A stretch of 38,358 nt of DNA, taken from NCBI GenBank assembly GCA_008081395.1, contig VMCJ01000108.1, positions 1-38,358 of the forward strand. The letters are read 5' to 3'. This DNA is from Rhodospirillales bacterium (GTDB lineage: Bacteria; Pseudomonadota; Alphaproteobacteria; Bin95). The translations under genes and the position numbers were made by a program. Of this stretch, positions 8,696 to 16,937 are shown piece after piece; within the stretch, counting starts at the first letter, position 1, and each line of letters opens with the position of its first letter. The notes below the pieces were generated by a model, which searched no databases, was not told the origin of the DNA, and saw only the letters and a list, made by a program, of their open reading frames with translations.

Positions 8696-9097
8696 TCAAA
8701 TACCCATCTCGTCGAAAACTTCCTTTGCAGTCTTAAAGGCACTAACGGCGGAAGGAGCGCCAGCATAAACAGCAGCCTGTAAGAAAACTTCAGCAATTTC
8801 TTCTTTCGAGCAACCATTGTTTATAGCTCCTCGAGTGTGCAGTCTGAGCTCTCCCTCGCGGCCGAGCGCAGCAAGCATCGCCAAATTCAACATACTGCGA
8901 GTTTTCCGATCTAACCCTTCACGCAACCAGACGGTTCCCCAGGCTGTCTCTGTAACAAACTGTTGCAGAGTGCGGGTAAAATCATCCTTCGCACCATTCT
9001 CAACTGATTTTCCTACATACTCTGAACCAAGAACTTCTTCTCTAACCTTTAAGCCAGCAAGAAAAGCCTCATTGGCGTTGTATTTTGATGTATCCAT
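8696..9097 (-). CDS. Carboxymuconolactone decarboxylase family protein
   Basis: Small alpha-helical protein of 133 residues matching PcaC-type carboxymuconolactone decarboxylases, which decarboxylate 4-carboxymuconolactone in the beta-ketoadipate pathway. Diagnostic stretches are WGTVWLREGLDRKTRSML (54-71) and HTRGAINNGCSKEEIAEVFL (82-101), followed by the AVYAGAPSAVSAF helix. There is no CxxC, so it is not an AhpD-type peroxidase. A clear ribosome binding site (GGAG) lies eight bases upstream. No other protocatechuate genes are near, so the exact reaction is open, and many family members are misnamed. It faces the acyl-CoA dehydrogenase gene tail to tail across 128 bases, in which I see only a short dyad (AGAGC/GCTCT near 8627-8642). 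Confidence 0.82.
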   Translation of the reverse strand: MDTSKYNANEAFLAGLKVREEVLGSEYVGKSVENGAKDDFTRTLQQFVTETAWGTVWLREGLDRKTRSMLNLAMLAALGREGELRLHTRGAINNGCSKEEIAEVFLQAAVYAGAPSAVSAFKTAKEVFDEMGI

Positions 9098-9192
9098 AAA
9101 AAAACTCCTATCTGGAATTGAAACTAGTTGAACTAAAAACTGGAGCCGAAGAATTACGGACTATTTTGGTCGCCTCTAGAGCATTTTTAATT

Positions 9193-10113
9193 TCAGATTA
9201 AACCCAATCGCTGGCGAAGGTCGTCTCCATCTTCCACAAGGTTCTGAATTACTTGACGAAGCTCATCCGATATCTTTTCAGGAAGCTTTACTGACAGATG
9301 TACAAATTGATCACCGCGCTCTTTAGTATCACTGCCCTTAGGGATCCCCCTACCTTTTAGCCGAAGCACTGCGCCAGATTGGGCACCTTCAGGAACTGTA
9401 AGCATTACCGGGCCATCAATAGTTGGTGCCGAAACCCGGGCACCCAAAGCTGCTTCTTTCAGTGTTATTGGCAACTCTATTTTAATATCTGAGCCTTCAC
9501 GACGAAAAAATTTATGAGGCATTACAGTAATTTCAACTATGGCATCGCCAGCCTTGTTATTGCCCGTACCAGCCTGGCCAAGCCCACTTAGCCGCAGAGC
9601 TTGACCAGTTTCAGTGCCCGCTGGGACGCGAACATCAACCGTGCGCCCAGTGGGCAAGCTTACTCTCTTGGATGAGCCCCTCGCCGCTTCAAGAAAGCTC
9701 ACCCGCAAGGACACGCGAATATCTCTGTTGCGCGGTGTTTCCCTTTGACGACGCCCCCCAAAATTTTCAAAAAGCTCACTGAACAGGTCATCGGTGGCGA
9801 AGCGCCTATTTCCAGTTTGGCTAAAACCACCTGCTCCAGGATGCCCCCTTTGTCCAAAGCCTCCACCGAAGGTCGAGGATCGAAAAGTATCCTTCCCATC
9901 AGAGTCAATTTCACCAGCATCAAAACGTCTGCGCTTTGAGGGGTCTGATAAAAGATCGTATGCTGCGTTCGCTTCTTTAAACCGACGCTCAGCATTCGCG
10001 TCACCAGGATTAGCATCAGGGTGGAGACGTTTCGCAACTTTTCGAAAGGCTAATTTAATCTCTGACTGGCTGGCGTTTTTATCCAAACCAAGGATGGCAT
10101 AAGGGTCAGGCAT
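9193..10113 (-). CDS. J-domain co-chaperone without zinc finger (CbpA/DnaJ class II-like)
   Basis: Hsp40 co-chaperone of 306 residues that should stimulate DnaK ATPase and bind unfolded clients. The J-domain spans residues 4-66 with the HPD motif at 31-33. A Gly/Phe-rich linker (about 82-125) is followed by the two beta-rich DnaJ C-terminal domains (132-285). The four CxxCxGxG zinc repeats of true DnaJ are absent, which makes it a class II/CbpA-type protein. It is the third gene of a minus-strand unit after the DUF2848 and lipoprotein genes, nine bases from the latter. Because CbpA proteins can also bind DNA, a chaperone-only role is likely but not certain. It is followed after 95 bases by the carboxymuconolactone decarboxylase-like gene. 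Confidence 0.92.
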   Translation of the reverse strand: MPDPYAILGLDKNASQSEIKLAFRKVAKRLHPDANPGDANAERRFKEANAAYDLLSDPSKRRRFDAGEIDSDGKDTFRSSTFGGGFGQRGHPGAGGFSQTGNRRFATDDLFSELFENFGGRRQRETPRNRDIRVSLRVSFLEAARGSSKRVSLPTGRTVDVRVPAGTETGQALRLSGLGQAGTGNNKAGDAIVEITVMPHKFFRREGSDIKIELPITLKEAALGARVSAPTIDGPVMLTVPEGAQSGAVLRLKGRGIPKGSDTKERGDQFVHLSVKLPEKISDELRQVIQNLVEDGDDLRQRLGLI

Positions 10114-10122
10114 ATTCCAAAC

Positions 10123-10632
10123 TCACGCGTCTAAAACTTCCCAATCTCCATTGGATTTGCGACAAGCAATTCGATTGGCGTGTCGAGTATCCTTCCCCTC
10201 AGGAGAGATAGCCACTTTAATAGTGCGACATTGTTTTTCTGACGCCGTGCCTGCATTTTCTGCGAAGGTAGGTCCAGGGGTAACTTTACCAGAAGCGCCG
10301 GTATCCGGATTAGACCAGGAAGTAGTCTGGCCAGGTTCATTGCTCTCTAATGCTTCTTGAGTTGCGGCTTGAGCAATTATTTGATCCTCTCTTGAAAGAT
10401 ATTCCCCAAGCTCGCCTCCCAGCCAGCTTCCAACCGCTGCAAGACCTATGGTGGCCGCCGCTCGACCAACACCAGAGCCAATTTGTGATCCTAAAAAAAT
10501 CCCAGCTGTAGCACCAATAATTGAACCAACTTCGCGACCAGTGGGCTCCCTTGAGCATCCTGCGAGGGTAACGCCTATGGCGGCAACTATAGCAAACTTT
10601 CGCAAAGAGATATCACTCACATCTAAATCCAA
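10123..10632 (-). CDS. Glycine-zipper lipoprotein (RT0821/Lpp0805-like surface protein family)
   Basis: Up to 169 residues. A hydrophobic stretch ends in the lipobox LAGC, so it is expected to be lipid-anchored in the envelope. A glycine-zipper segment of GxxxG-type repeats follows (GSIIGATAGIFLGSQIGSGV, then GVGRAAATIGL). The C-terminal half has the compact domain with two cysteines (CRTIK, IACRK) seen in rickettsial 17-kDa antigen-like proteins. The first codon is uncertain: TTG 10632 gives an acidic N-terminus that is poor for a signal peptide. TTG 10605 (MRKFAIVAAIG) would give a normal lysine/arginine-led one. GTG 10620 is also possible. Such proteins may act in envelope integrity, but the function is not established. 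Confidence 0.75.
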   Translation of the reverse strand: MDLDVSDISLRKFAIVAAIGVTLAGCSREPTGREVGSIIGATAGIFLGSQIGSGVGRAAATIGLAAVGSWLGGELGEYLSREDQIIAQAATQEALESNEPGQTTSWSNPDTGASGKVTPGPTFAENAGTASEKQCRTIKVAISPEGKDTRHANRIACRKSNGDWEVLDA

Positions 10633-10653
10633 TCGTCTTAACGTAATCTGGTA

Positions 10654-11334
10654 TCACGAAACAACTGGCAGAGCCTCAACCCTGTAGGCATGCTGTAGCG
10701 TGCGATCGTGAGCAGGATCAAAAAGGCGCATAGCAAAAGCCTCACCACCCTTTATCTCCCCAATTACTGGAATCGTTCCTAAAAAAAGAACCGTTCCTTC
10801 AGCCAATTCATCTGCTCCCGTATAAAGTTTGATCATCTCTTCTGGTCGCCTGCAAGAACCGAGGACCCCATCCTGATAGTCAACTGTTGCACCAGCCTGC
10901 TCTTGCGCAGACTGCAAACAAATATCATCCCAAACAGCCAAAACTTCATTAAGCCGCCAAACTTGTGAAGAAATTGGCTTGCAACATAGCTGCTTGGATA
11001 AAGCGACCGACCAAGCTTCTGCCTTTCGGTCGGTGTGATCAGACCCAACTGCAACCAAAGTGCCTGACGCAGTGCCAATTAATACGGCCTCCACCTCTCC
11101 CGAACCACCATCACCAACGGTTTGGATGTATGCAGACTGCGTGAGAAGTTCTACGCCAACGCGATAAAACAATGGTGTAGTAGATGGAGCTGGCACACCA
11201 ATATCTGCTAATTCATCAATATGATGCTGTACTGCAGCCTGATCTCGGCCTGTCCAGCCTCCAATGACAACCTCTGTCACGTTGACCTCGACTACAGTTT
11301 CATCACCGCTCAGCTCTTGAACATGGAAGCGCAT
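10654..11334 (-). CDS. DUF2848 domain protein
   Basis: Protein of 226 residues that I recognise as a DUF2848 member, a family distantly resembling fumarylacetoacetate hydrolase-fold enzymes. Family landmarks are VGSDHTDRKAEAWSVALSKQ with the following CCKPIS, then WRLNEVLAVWDDI and the C-terminal GGEAFAMRLFDP. The reaction is unknown. A hydrolase or decarboxylase acting on a small organic acid would be consistent with the fold. The start is supported by GGAGGAGAGGG immediately upstream of ATG 11334. It is the first gene of a minus-strand unit with the glycine-zipper lipoprotein and J-domain genes. No functional link between these three is obvious. Confidence 0.82.
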   Translation of the reverse strand: MRFHVQELSGDETVVEVNVTEVVIGGWTGRDQAAVQHHIDELADIGVPAPSTTPLFYRVGVELLTQSAYIQTVGDGGSGEVEAVLIGTASGTLVAVGSDHTDRKAEAWSVALSKQLCCKPISSQVWRLNEVLAVWDDICLQSAQEQAGATVDYQDGVLGSCRRPEEMIKLYTGADELAEGTVLFLGTIPVIGEIKGGEAFAMRLFDPAHDRTLQHAYRVEALPVVS

Positions 11335-11509
11335 AAGGCCCTCTCCTCCAATTTTTGGCAGCAGTTTTTTTCAACTTTAAGATATATGCAACCAGTAGGT
11401 TGATCTACGTTGAATAACCTAGAATTTGCTGTGACACGTTCTAGCTGAGTGGATTTGTCTATTAAACAGCTTCCATAGCTGGCCGGCTTCAGCTAGTTAG
11501 GAGTTATGC

Positions 11510-11585
<76 letters not shown>

Positions 11586-11590
11586 TATAC

Positions 11591-11628
11591 CGAAAATAAC
11601 CATCGAGTTTGTAAAGCAATCGACGGTT
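11591..11628 (-). terminator. Probable rho-independent terminator after secB
   Basis: Read on the minus strand, AACCGTCGA and TCGATGGTT form a nine-pair stem with one G-U pair and a 13-base loop, followed by ATTTTCGG. It lies 14 bases beyond the secB stop codon. On the plus strand the same stem has an A-C mismatch and no T-run, so it should serve secB rather than the tRNA. Confidence 0.5.
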
Positions 11629-11641
11629 TAGGTTAATCCAA

Positions 11642-12121
11642 TCACTTGTTATCACTTGATTCAGAACTGCGTGACTGCATTTTTTGATACAAATCGCTGA
11701 AATCAATTGGATTGATTAATAAAGGCGGGAATCCCCCATCTCGCACCGCATCAGCTAGAATAGATCGAGCGAATGGGAAAAGCATGCGAGGCCCTTCAAT
11801 CATAACCAAAGGCCGGACATGTTCTTTTGCAACGCCTTCTGCAACCATGCAGACGCCTCCATAACTTACCTCGGCAACGAAAAATACATCTTCATCCCGA
11901 GACGCTGTCGCCCTAACGTGTACCATCGCCTCGAAATACTGACCGCCAAGCTCTCTAACTTCCACATCCACATCCACACTAATTGCTGGTGGCGGATTTA
12001 AGTTAGCTAGGCTCTGCGGCGCATTGGGGTTCTCGAAAGATAGATCCTTAAGGTATTGAACCGTCAAAGTGAGAGGCGCTGTCTCAGTGTTTAGGTCAGC
12101 TGTATTTTCTGTGTCAGCCAT
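11642..12121 (-). CDS. secB: Protein-export chaperone SecB
   Basis: SecB keeps precursor proteins unfolded in the cytoplasm and hands them to SecA for export. The 159-residue length is normal. Typical stretches include QYLKDLSFENPNAP near the N-terminus, the FFVAEVSYGGVC core strand, and GPRMLFPFARSILADAVRDG with FPPLLINPIDF near the end, the most conserved part of the family. A ribosome binding site AGGGAG stands nine bases before ATG 12121. It is preceded on the same strand by the histidine phosphatase and fxsA genes, 107 bases away. The N-terminal fifteen residues are acidic and poorly conserved, as usual. Confidence 0.97.
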   Translation of the reverse strand: MADTENTADLNTETAPLTLTVQYLKDLSFENPNAPQSLANLNPPPAISVDVDVEVRELGGQYFEAMVHVRATASRDEDVFFVAEVSYGGVCMVAEGVAKEHVRPLVMIEGPRMLFPFARSILADAVRDGGFPPLLINPIDFSDLYQKMQSRSSESSDNK

Positions 12122-12228
12122 TATGGCTGTCTCCCTTCATGCAACGTCGACGGAATTCTAGCGTCATCCCGCAGAAGATTTTTGTTATGTGGCGGATACC
12201 ATAATTTTCGCCTCAAACACAGGCCACA

Positions 12229-12795
12229 TCAGGTTGGTGGTTTTATGGTCGGGCGAGGATCATGTTTCACAAATTCACCGTTTTTTAGCAATTGGCCACT
12301 CATCGCACGAATAGTTCCCCAATGGCACACTACTAGTGTTTTATTCCAATCGCTTTCGGCCGCCAGGCGCTTCCGAAACCCACATACACGAGCAAATAAA
12401 TTACTCTCAGGTTCATCGAGCCCTGAATTTTTTGGATCTCCCGGGAATGCCCACCAGTTTGGAGATAAAGAAGAAAAATCCAGATTGGGCCAACGTCTAG
12501 CAAGGTCACTTGGGCTACTACCAATGTCGCAGGAAAAGCCAGCCAACTCGCGCACACAAGCATCCACGTGCACGTCTAAACCTAAACGATCTGCAACTAT
12601 TAAAGCGGTTTCAATAGCTCGAGTATATGGGCTAGTTATAATCCTTGAAATCGGCTTCAAAGCCAGCAAATTCGCTGCATTCGCTGCCTGTTCTCTGCCT
12701 ACCTCAGTTAAAGCAGGGTCCGGAATGCCCGGGTCAAACTTATTTTTTCCGAAATGGAGATTAAATACTGTCTGCCCGTGGCGGAGAAGGATCAT
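12229..12795 (-). CDS. Histidine phosphatase family protein
   Basis: Phosphoglycerate mutase-like phosphatase of 188 residues that uses a phospho-histidine intermediate. The catalytic RHG is at residues 5-7 (His6). It is supported by Arg59 in TSPYTRAIETA, Glu83 in VREL and the second histidine His158 in VVCHWG, so the active site looks complete. The substrate is not predictable; members dephosphorylate sugars, nucleotides, proteins or cobalamin precursors. It starts inside the last codons of fxsA (four-base overlap, ATGA), implying translational coupling. The context with fxsA and secB is envelope or export related but does not define the role. Confidence 0.9.
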   Translation of the reverse strand: MILLRHGQTVFNLHFGKNKFDPGIPDPALTEVGREQAANAANLLALKPISRIITSPYTRAIETALIVADRLGLDVHVDACVRELAGFSCDIGSSPSDLARRWPNLDFSSLSPNWWAFPGDPKNSGLDEPESNLFARVCGFRKRLAAESDWNKTLVVCHWGTIRAMSGQLLKNGEFVKHDPRPTIKPPT

Positions 12796-13259
12796 TGATC
12801 ATCCGAATTTTTTAATAGTTGATGACTGTTTCTGTCCGCAGCAGACCTTTGATCACTCTTTTCCGAAAAATCCCCTTCAATGATGGTCTCTTCAAATTTA
12901 TCACTGCGACGCCGTTGCCAAAATCTAACAAAAACATGAGCCCAAAGTAACCTAGTTGGACGGAATACCAAGGAGAGTCCCAGGGCGTCAGTAATAAACC
13001 CTGGAGTCAACAATAAAATAGCTCCTATGAAAATTGCAGCCGCATCTGCAAGTGCTAGCGCCGCGTTTGCAGAGTTAGCTGCAGCGAGCCTCTGTATTGC
13101 TGCACGTCCCTCTGCGCGAGCTAGAGAGGCACCAACCCCAGCAGTCAAAATAATTAGAAAAATTGTTGGCCAAAGTCCAATTGCTTCACCCGCACTGATC
13201 AGAACGGCAATCTCAGCAATTGGAACCCCAACAAATAAAAGAAAGAATATCCAAGGCAT
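12792..13259 (-). CDS. fxsA: FxsA family membrane protein
   Basis: FxsA-type inner-membrane protein of about 155 residues. It has hydrophobic segments at 3-22 (WIFFLLFVGVPIAEIAVLIS), about 27-45 and about 77-100, with the conserved ILLLTPGFITDALGL region, then a polar tail. E. coli FxsA suppresses F-plasmid exclusion of phage T7, but the normal cellular role is unknown. I take ATG 13259 as the start because family members begin just before the first membrane segment. An in-frame TTG at 13280 adds seven residues and has no ribosome binding site. Its place back to back with timA is a recurrent alphaproteobacterial arrangement. Confidence 0.88.
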   Translation of the reverse strand: MPWIFFLLFVGVPIAEIAVLISAGEAIGLWPTIFLIILTAGVGASLARAEGRAAIQRLAAANSANAALALADAAAIFIGAILLLTPGFITDALGLSLVFRPTRLLWAHVFVRFWQRRRSDKFEETIIEGDFSEKSDQRSAADRNSHQLLKNSDDQ

Positions 13260-13447
13260 GGTTGCTTTAACACTCTCCAACGCTATGGTGATTTCTAATT
13301 ATAAAATTACTTGGGGCTAGCGATTTACCATCGCAATACCCAAATATAAACCTTAAGTGACCTCAATGGTTTTGGGCACTCATTAATCTATTGCGGCAGA
13401 TCTAACCGCAGGTACCTTCGTACAGAAGGGCAGAGGGAGTACTTCGG

Positions 13448-14107
13448 ATGGGCAACAATGACGCCCTAATCGAAATAATAATCCTAGCAGTTGTGGCGGG
13501 GTTTTTAATCCTTCGCTTGAGAAGCGTGCTGGGCAAGCGTCATGGGCACGAGCGACAAAGGTACGAAGAAAGCGAACGATACTCACCCAAAACCAATAGT
13601 GAAGAAAACAACAACGTTACTCCATTCCCTACGCGCGTTGATGCAAGTCCTCCATCAGTAGGGGCTGAGGTCAGCAAAATTCATTCACTTGACCCCAACT
13701 TTTCAGAGGATGAGTTCCTTGGAGGAGCGCAAGAAGCGTTCCGAATGATTTTAGCCGCATATGGCGGATCAGATCGTGAAACATTACGCGCACTTGCAAG
13801 TGATGAAATTTATGAAGAACTCGATGGAGCTATAAGCGGCAGAGAAGACCGTGGGGAAACACTCGACGCAACATTGATCGGAATTCAATCGGCAAGCATT
13901 GATCAAGTGGAAACAGTTGGATCCATTGCACGCGTTACAGTTCGTTTCGAGTCTGAACAAACTAACATTACTCGAAATTCCGAAGGGCAACCTATCGATG
14001 GCGCGCCTAATCAGGTTGAAACCATAATAGATTTTTGGACTTTTGAACGCGATATGTCTAATGACGATCCTAATTGGAAGCTAATCGAGACAGAAGCCGG
14101 CGAGTAG
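13448..14107 (+). CDS. timA: Tim44/TimA family adaptor protein
   Basis: Protein of 219 residues with one N-terminal membrane anchor (about 7-25, LIEIIILAVVAGFLILRLRS), a polar linker, and a C-terminal Tim44-like domain from about 85 on (DPNFSEDEFLGGAQEAFRMI, then DFWTFERDM near the end). Mitochondrial Tim44 tethers the import motor. The bacterial homologue is thought to be an adaptor at the inner membrane, with no proven partner. A strong ribosome binding site (GAGGGAG) lies eight bases before the ATG. It is followed after one base by mltA, and the fxsA-timA-mltA-smr neighbourhood is standard in this class. Confidence 0.92.
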   Translation: MGNNDALIEIIILAVVAGFLILRLRSVLGKRHGHERQRYEESERYSPKTNSEENNNVTPFPTRVDASPPSVGAEVSKIHSLDPNFSEDEFLGGAQEAFRMILAAYGGSDRETLRALASDEIYEELDGAISGREDRGETLDATLIGIQSASIDQVETVGSIARVTVRFESEQTNITRNSEGQPIDGAPNQVETIIDFWTFERDMSNDDPNWKLIETEAGE

Positions 14108-14108
14108 A

Positions 14109-15263
14109 ATGAGGCGCTATGCCTACCTGCTACTGTTAACGACCGTATTGGCAAATTGTGGAGGCTCAGAAAAGCTTTCGCAATCACCCTCTGAAACCAA
14201 TAACGACAACTTGGTAGAAACATCTTTTTCAAAATTACCTAACTGGCCTGAAGCAAACCTCTCTCCTGGACTTTTTGCTTTCCGAAAATCTTGCAAGCGC
14301 TTCTCACTTAAAAAAGCATCTTCAAAAGTATCAAAAGCCTGGCTAGAACTTGGTACCAATGGCGAATGGGCCTTCCTCTGTGAACAGTCCCAGTCTGTTG
14401 ACGCATCAAATGCCAAGGAATTTATTGAAAAACACTTTCGTGTCTTTGAGGTAAAAACTCCAGTTAATGAAGGTTTATTTACAGGTTATTTCGAACCCGA
14501 ATTTGAAGGTTCAAGGCGTCAGAGCCACCGCTATCAACACCCTTTATATAAGCCACCAGGTGATGTCATAACGGCCAATCTAGGTGATTTTGAAAAGGCA
14601 CTGGGAGACAAATTGATCTACGGTCAATTAAGGGGAAAAACCTTTAAGCCGTATTACAGCAGAGCTGAAATCGCTGATGGAGCGTTGCAAGGGAAAGGCC
14701 TAGAACTAGTTTGGTTAGCAGATCCAGTTGATGGCTTTTTTATAGAAATACAGGGTTCAGGGCGGATCAAGTTAGCGGAAGGCGGCTGGATGCGTGTGGG
14801 ATACGCAGGAAAAAATGGAAGGCCCTACAGAGCGATAGGTCGAGACCTTATTGAAATGGGAGAAATCCCTGCAGAAAAGATGTCAATGTCAGCTATTCGC
14901 AACTGGTTGAGCGCGAATTCAAGTCGATCCCAGAGTGTGATGAATAAAAACCCCTCTTACATATTTTTTAAGGAACGACATGGAGACGGACCAATCGGTG
15001 CTGCTGGAACAGCCCTAACACCAGGCTACAGTCTTGCAGTTGATCCCTCTTTCATTCCTCTGGGAGGCTTGGTTTATCTGGATGCAGAGCACCCTGATGA
15101 AAGTCAGCCCCGAATACAGCGACTTGTTGCTGCTGAAGATACAGGGAGTGCCATCAAAGGCGCTCAACGTGGCGATCTTTTTTGGGGCACTGGAAGTGCT
15201 GCTGGAAAAAATGCAGGTCACATGGCAAGTAAGGGGCGCTATTATCTTCTATCGCCAAAGTAA
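14109..15263 (+). CDS. mltA: Membrane-bound lytic murein transglycosylase A
   Basis: MltA cleaves peptidoglycan glycan strands, forming 1,6-anhydromuropeptides, from the periplasmic face of the outer membrane. The 384 residues begin with a lipoprotein signal (MRRYAYLLLLTTVLANC, lipid-modified Cys17). The MltA domain starts about 115 with LFTGYFEPEFEGS (123-135). The C-terminal 3D domain contains AAEDTGSAIKGAQRGDLF, with Asp344 the likely catalytic acid and Asp356, then AGHMASKGRYYLL. Length and order match the family. It is one base from timA and probably co-transcribed with the genes that follow up to the rRNA methyltransferase. Confidence 0.96.
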   Translation: MRRYAYLLLLTTVLANCGGSEKLSQSPSETNNDNLVETSFSKLPNWPEANLSPGLFAFRKSCKRFSLKKASSKVSKAWLELGTNGEWAFLCEQSQSVDASNAKEFIEKHFRVFEVKTPVNEGLFTGYFEPEFEGSRRQSHRYQHPLYKPPGDVITANLGDFEKALGDKLIYGQLRGKTFKPYYSRAEIADGALQGKGLELVWLADPVDGFFIEIQGSGRIKLAEGGWMRVGYAGKNGRPYRAIGRDLIEMGEIPAEKMSMSAIRNWLSANSSRSQSVMNKNPSYIFFKERHGDGPIGAAGTALTPGYSLAVDPSFIPLGGLVYLDAEHPDESQPRIQRLVAAEDTGSAIKGAQRGDLFWGTGSAAGKNAGHMASKGRYYLLSPK

Positions 15264-15281
15264 ATTTAATTGGAGCCGAAA

Positions 15282-15902
15282 ATGAAAATCTATGGCCGCG
15301 TCACATCTAGCAATGTCATGAAAGTTCTTTGGGCTGCGGATGAACTTGGACTCGATTATGACCGGATTGACGCCGGGATGAATTTTGGAGTTGTAGATTC
15401 TGAAGAATATCGCTCCATGAATCCTAACGGCAGGGTTCCTACTCTTGTCGACGGAGATTTAGTTCTTTGGGAATCAAACGTGATAGTAAGATATCTGGCA
15501 GCCAAACACGGTAAAGGAACATTGTGGCCAGAAGAACTTTCTACTCGCGCAGACCTCGAACGATGGATGGACTGGCAACAAACTGTTCAAAACATAACCT
15601 TTACACCAGTATTTTGGGGTCTGGTCAGAACACCGCCAAGCGATAGAGACCAATCTGCGATCGATGCAGCTGTTATTCAGTCAATTGCTGCAATGCAAAT
15701 TCTAGAGGCACACCTGCAGGGTAAAAATTGGATTGGTGGCGACAAGCTCACCATGGCAGACTTTCCAGTAGGCCCAAACATTCATCGCTTTTTTAATTTG
15801 CCCTTCGATCGTCCAGATCTTCCTAATTTGAAAAAGCTTTATGATCGGATGTGCGAACGGCCAGCCTACAATAAAAATATCGCTTCCATCCCCATTTCCT
15901 AG
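15282..15902 (+). CDS. Glutathione S-transferase family protein
   Basis: Cytosolic GST fold, 206 residues. The thioredoxin-like N-terminal domain has a candidate catalytic serine in RVTSSN (Ser9/Ser10), the cis-proline in GRVPTL (Pro53) and the glutathione-binding WESN (Glu64, Ser65). An all-helical C-terminal domain follows, with LTMADFPVGPNIHRF as N-cap/helix 6 motif. ATG 15282 is preferred over the in-frame TTG 15270 because GGAG lies seven bases before it. The substrate is unknown. It resembles small bacterial GSTs of the theta/beta-like group. It sits between mltA and an unrecognised membrane protein. Confidence 0.92.
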   Translation: MKIYGRVTSSNVMKVLWAADELGLDYDRIDAGMNFGVVDSEEYRSMNPNGRVPTLVDGDLVLWESNVIVRYLAAKHGKGTLWPEELSTRADLERWMDWQQTVQNITFTPVFWGLVRTPPSDRDQSAIDAAVIQSIAAMQILEAHLQGKNWIGGDKLTMADFPVGPNIHRFFNLPFDRPDLPNLKKLYDRMCERPAYNKNIASIPIS

Positions 15903-15930
15903 GGAACTGTCTGCACTGTAGGAGCAAAAA

Positions 15931-16401
15931 ATGACAGGTCCAGACATTCACGATCTTTACGAACGCATATGGTATGCAGTTCAAAAGAAGCAAATTGAGC
16001 TGGAATTTGACTTGAAGCTTTTAAATAAGCCTGGCAGTCCGGTGTTTAGTGCTCGTGATGCAGTATTACCCTGGGCTGCAACGTTTTTGCTTGGAATGGT
16101 GGGATGGCGGTTAGGTGGTTGGATAGGGTCAGTGGTCTCCATTTTAGCAATGCTGATCCTTACCGCGACCACGATTAATTACTCAGTGATGAAGCGACTA
16201 CGCGAGCGTGCAGAAACGCATGCGCTAGCTGGATATCTAAGCTTTGAAGAACTGTGGAATGCGGGTGCAGTATCGCTTCGCATGGTTGGTAGCGAGAGTT
16301 CTGAATTCAAAGGCCCGAACCTCCATTGGACAACTTTTGCTGAAGGCCTGCCAAAAACTGAAGCTGAAAAATCAGAAGATAGAACGGGTCGGAAAAAATG
16401 A
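15931..16401 (+). CDS. Unrecognised two-segment membrane protein
   Basis: I do not recognise this 156-residue protein. A charged N-terminus (1-42, with a helical stretch YERIWYAVQKKQIELEFDLK) is followed by two adjacent hydrophobic segments (about 44-63 and 66-86). A charged cytoplasmic-type tail rich in Glu, Lys and Arg ends it. It is very likely real: it has GGAG eight bases before the ATG, and its stop overlaps the smr start by four bases (ATGA). Position within the mltA-smr stretch suggests an envelope or membrane-associated role, but nothing in the sequence defines it. Confidence 0.78.
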   Translation: MTGPDIHDLYERIWYAVQKKQIELEFDLKLLNKPGSPVFSARDAVLPWAATFLLGMVGWRLGGWIGSVVSILAMLILTATTINYSVMKRLRERAETHALAGYLSFEELWNAGAVSLRMVGSESSEFKGPNLHWTTFAEGLPKTEAEKSEDRTGRKK

Positions 16402-16937
16402 TCGGCCGGGGTCGAAGGGATAGACGTGCATCAGATGCCGAACTTGAACTTTGGCAGAGAGCCGTTTCAGATACCGTACCAATTACCAAAAACATTGCAG
16501 CTACTGCTCGGAAGCAACGGACAAATATCCATGTCTCCGATCAAACAGCTAAAGAACCAGCTCTCCCATCAACGGGCAGAGCAACTAAAACACAGCCAAT
16601 TGATAGAAATACCCTAGCCAGACTAAAGAAAGGCCGTATTGAAATTGAGGGAAGACTTGATCTACACGGCTTGAGCGCTTCGCAAGCTGAGCAAGCTCTG
16701 CATCGCTTTCTTCTCTCTAGTCATACAATCGGGCGAAAAGCTGTTCTGGTGATAACAGGGCGCGGCCTTAACCCAGATACTAACGGTCCTGGTATTTTGA
16801 AACGCGAAACACCTCTATGGCTAGATAGAATGCCAGAAATTGTTTCCTCATATGCCCAGGCAGACAGACGTCACGGGGGAGAAGGTGCTTTATACGTGCG
16901 CCTCAGACGCAAAAAGAGAGCGATTCCCGTAAAATGA
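16398..16937 (+). CDS. Smr domain protein (MutS2 C-terminal-like endonuclease family)
   Basis: Stand-alone Smr domain protein, 179 residues. The N-terminal 75 residues are basic and poorly structured. The Smr domain has the LDLHGLS motif at 87-93, the TGRG loop at 120-123 and the closing GGEGALYVRL (160-169), all hallmark positions. Smr domains nick DNA or cleave RNA (for example SmrB on collided ribosomes), so a nuclease role is likely, though the cellular task is not determined here. It is translationally coupled to the membrane protein before it and to the rRNA methyltransferase after it, each by a four-base overlap. Confidence 0.93.
   Translation: MIGRGRRDRRASDAELELWQRAVSDTVPITKNIAATARKQRTNIHVSDQTAKEPALPSTGRATKTQPIDRNTLARLKKGRIEIEGRLDLHGLSASQAEQALHRFLLSSHTIGRKAVLVITGRGLNPDTNGPGILKRETPLWLDRMPEIVSSYAQADRRHGGEGALYVRLRRKKRAIPVK

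Noticed and set aside
12182-12883. Plus-strand open frame of 233 codons
   Set aside because: It is antisense to the histidine phosphatase and the end of fxsA, which have full motifs; the plus-strand translation has no recognisable domain and no ribosome binding site.
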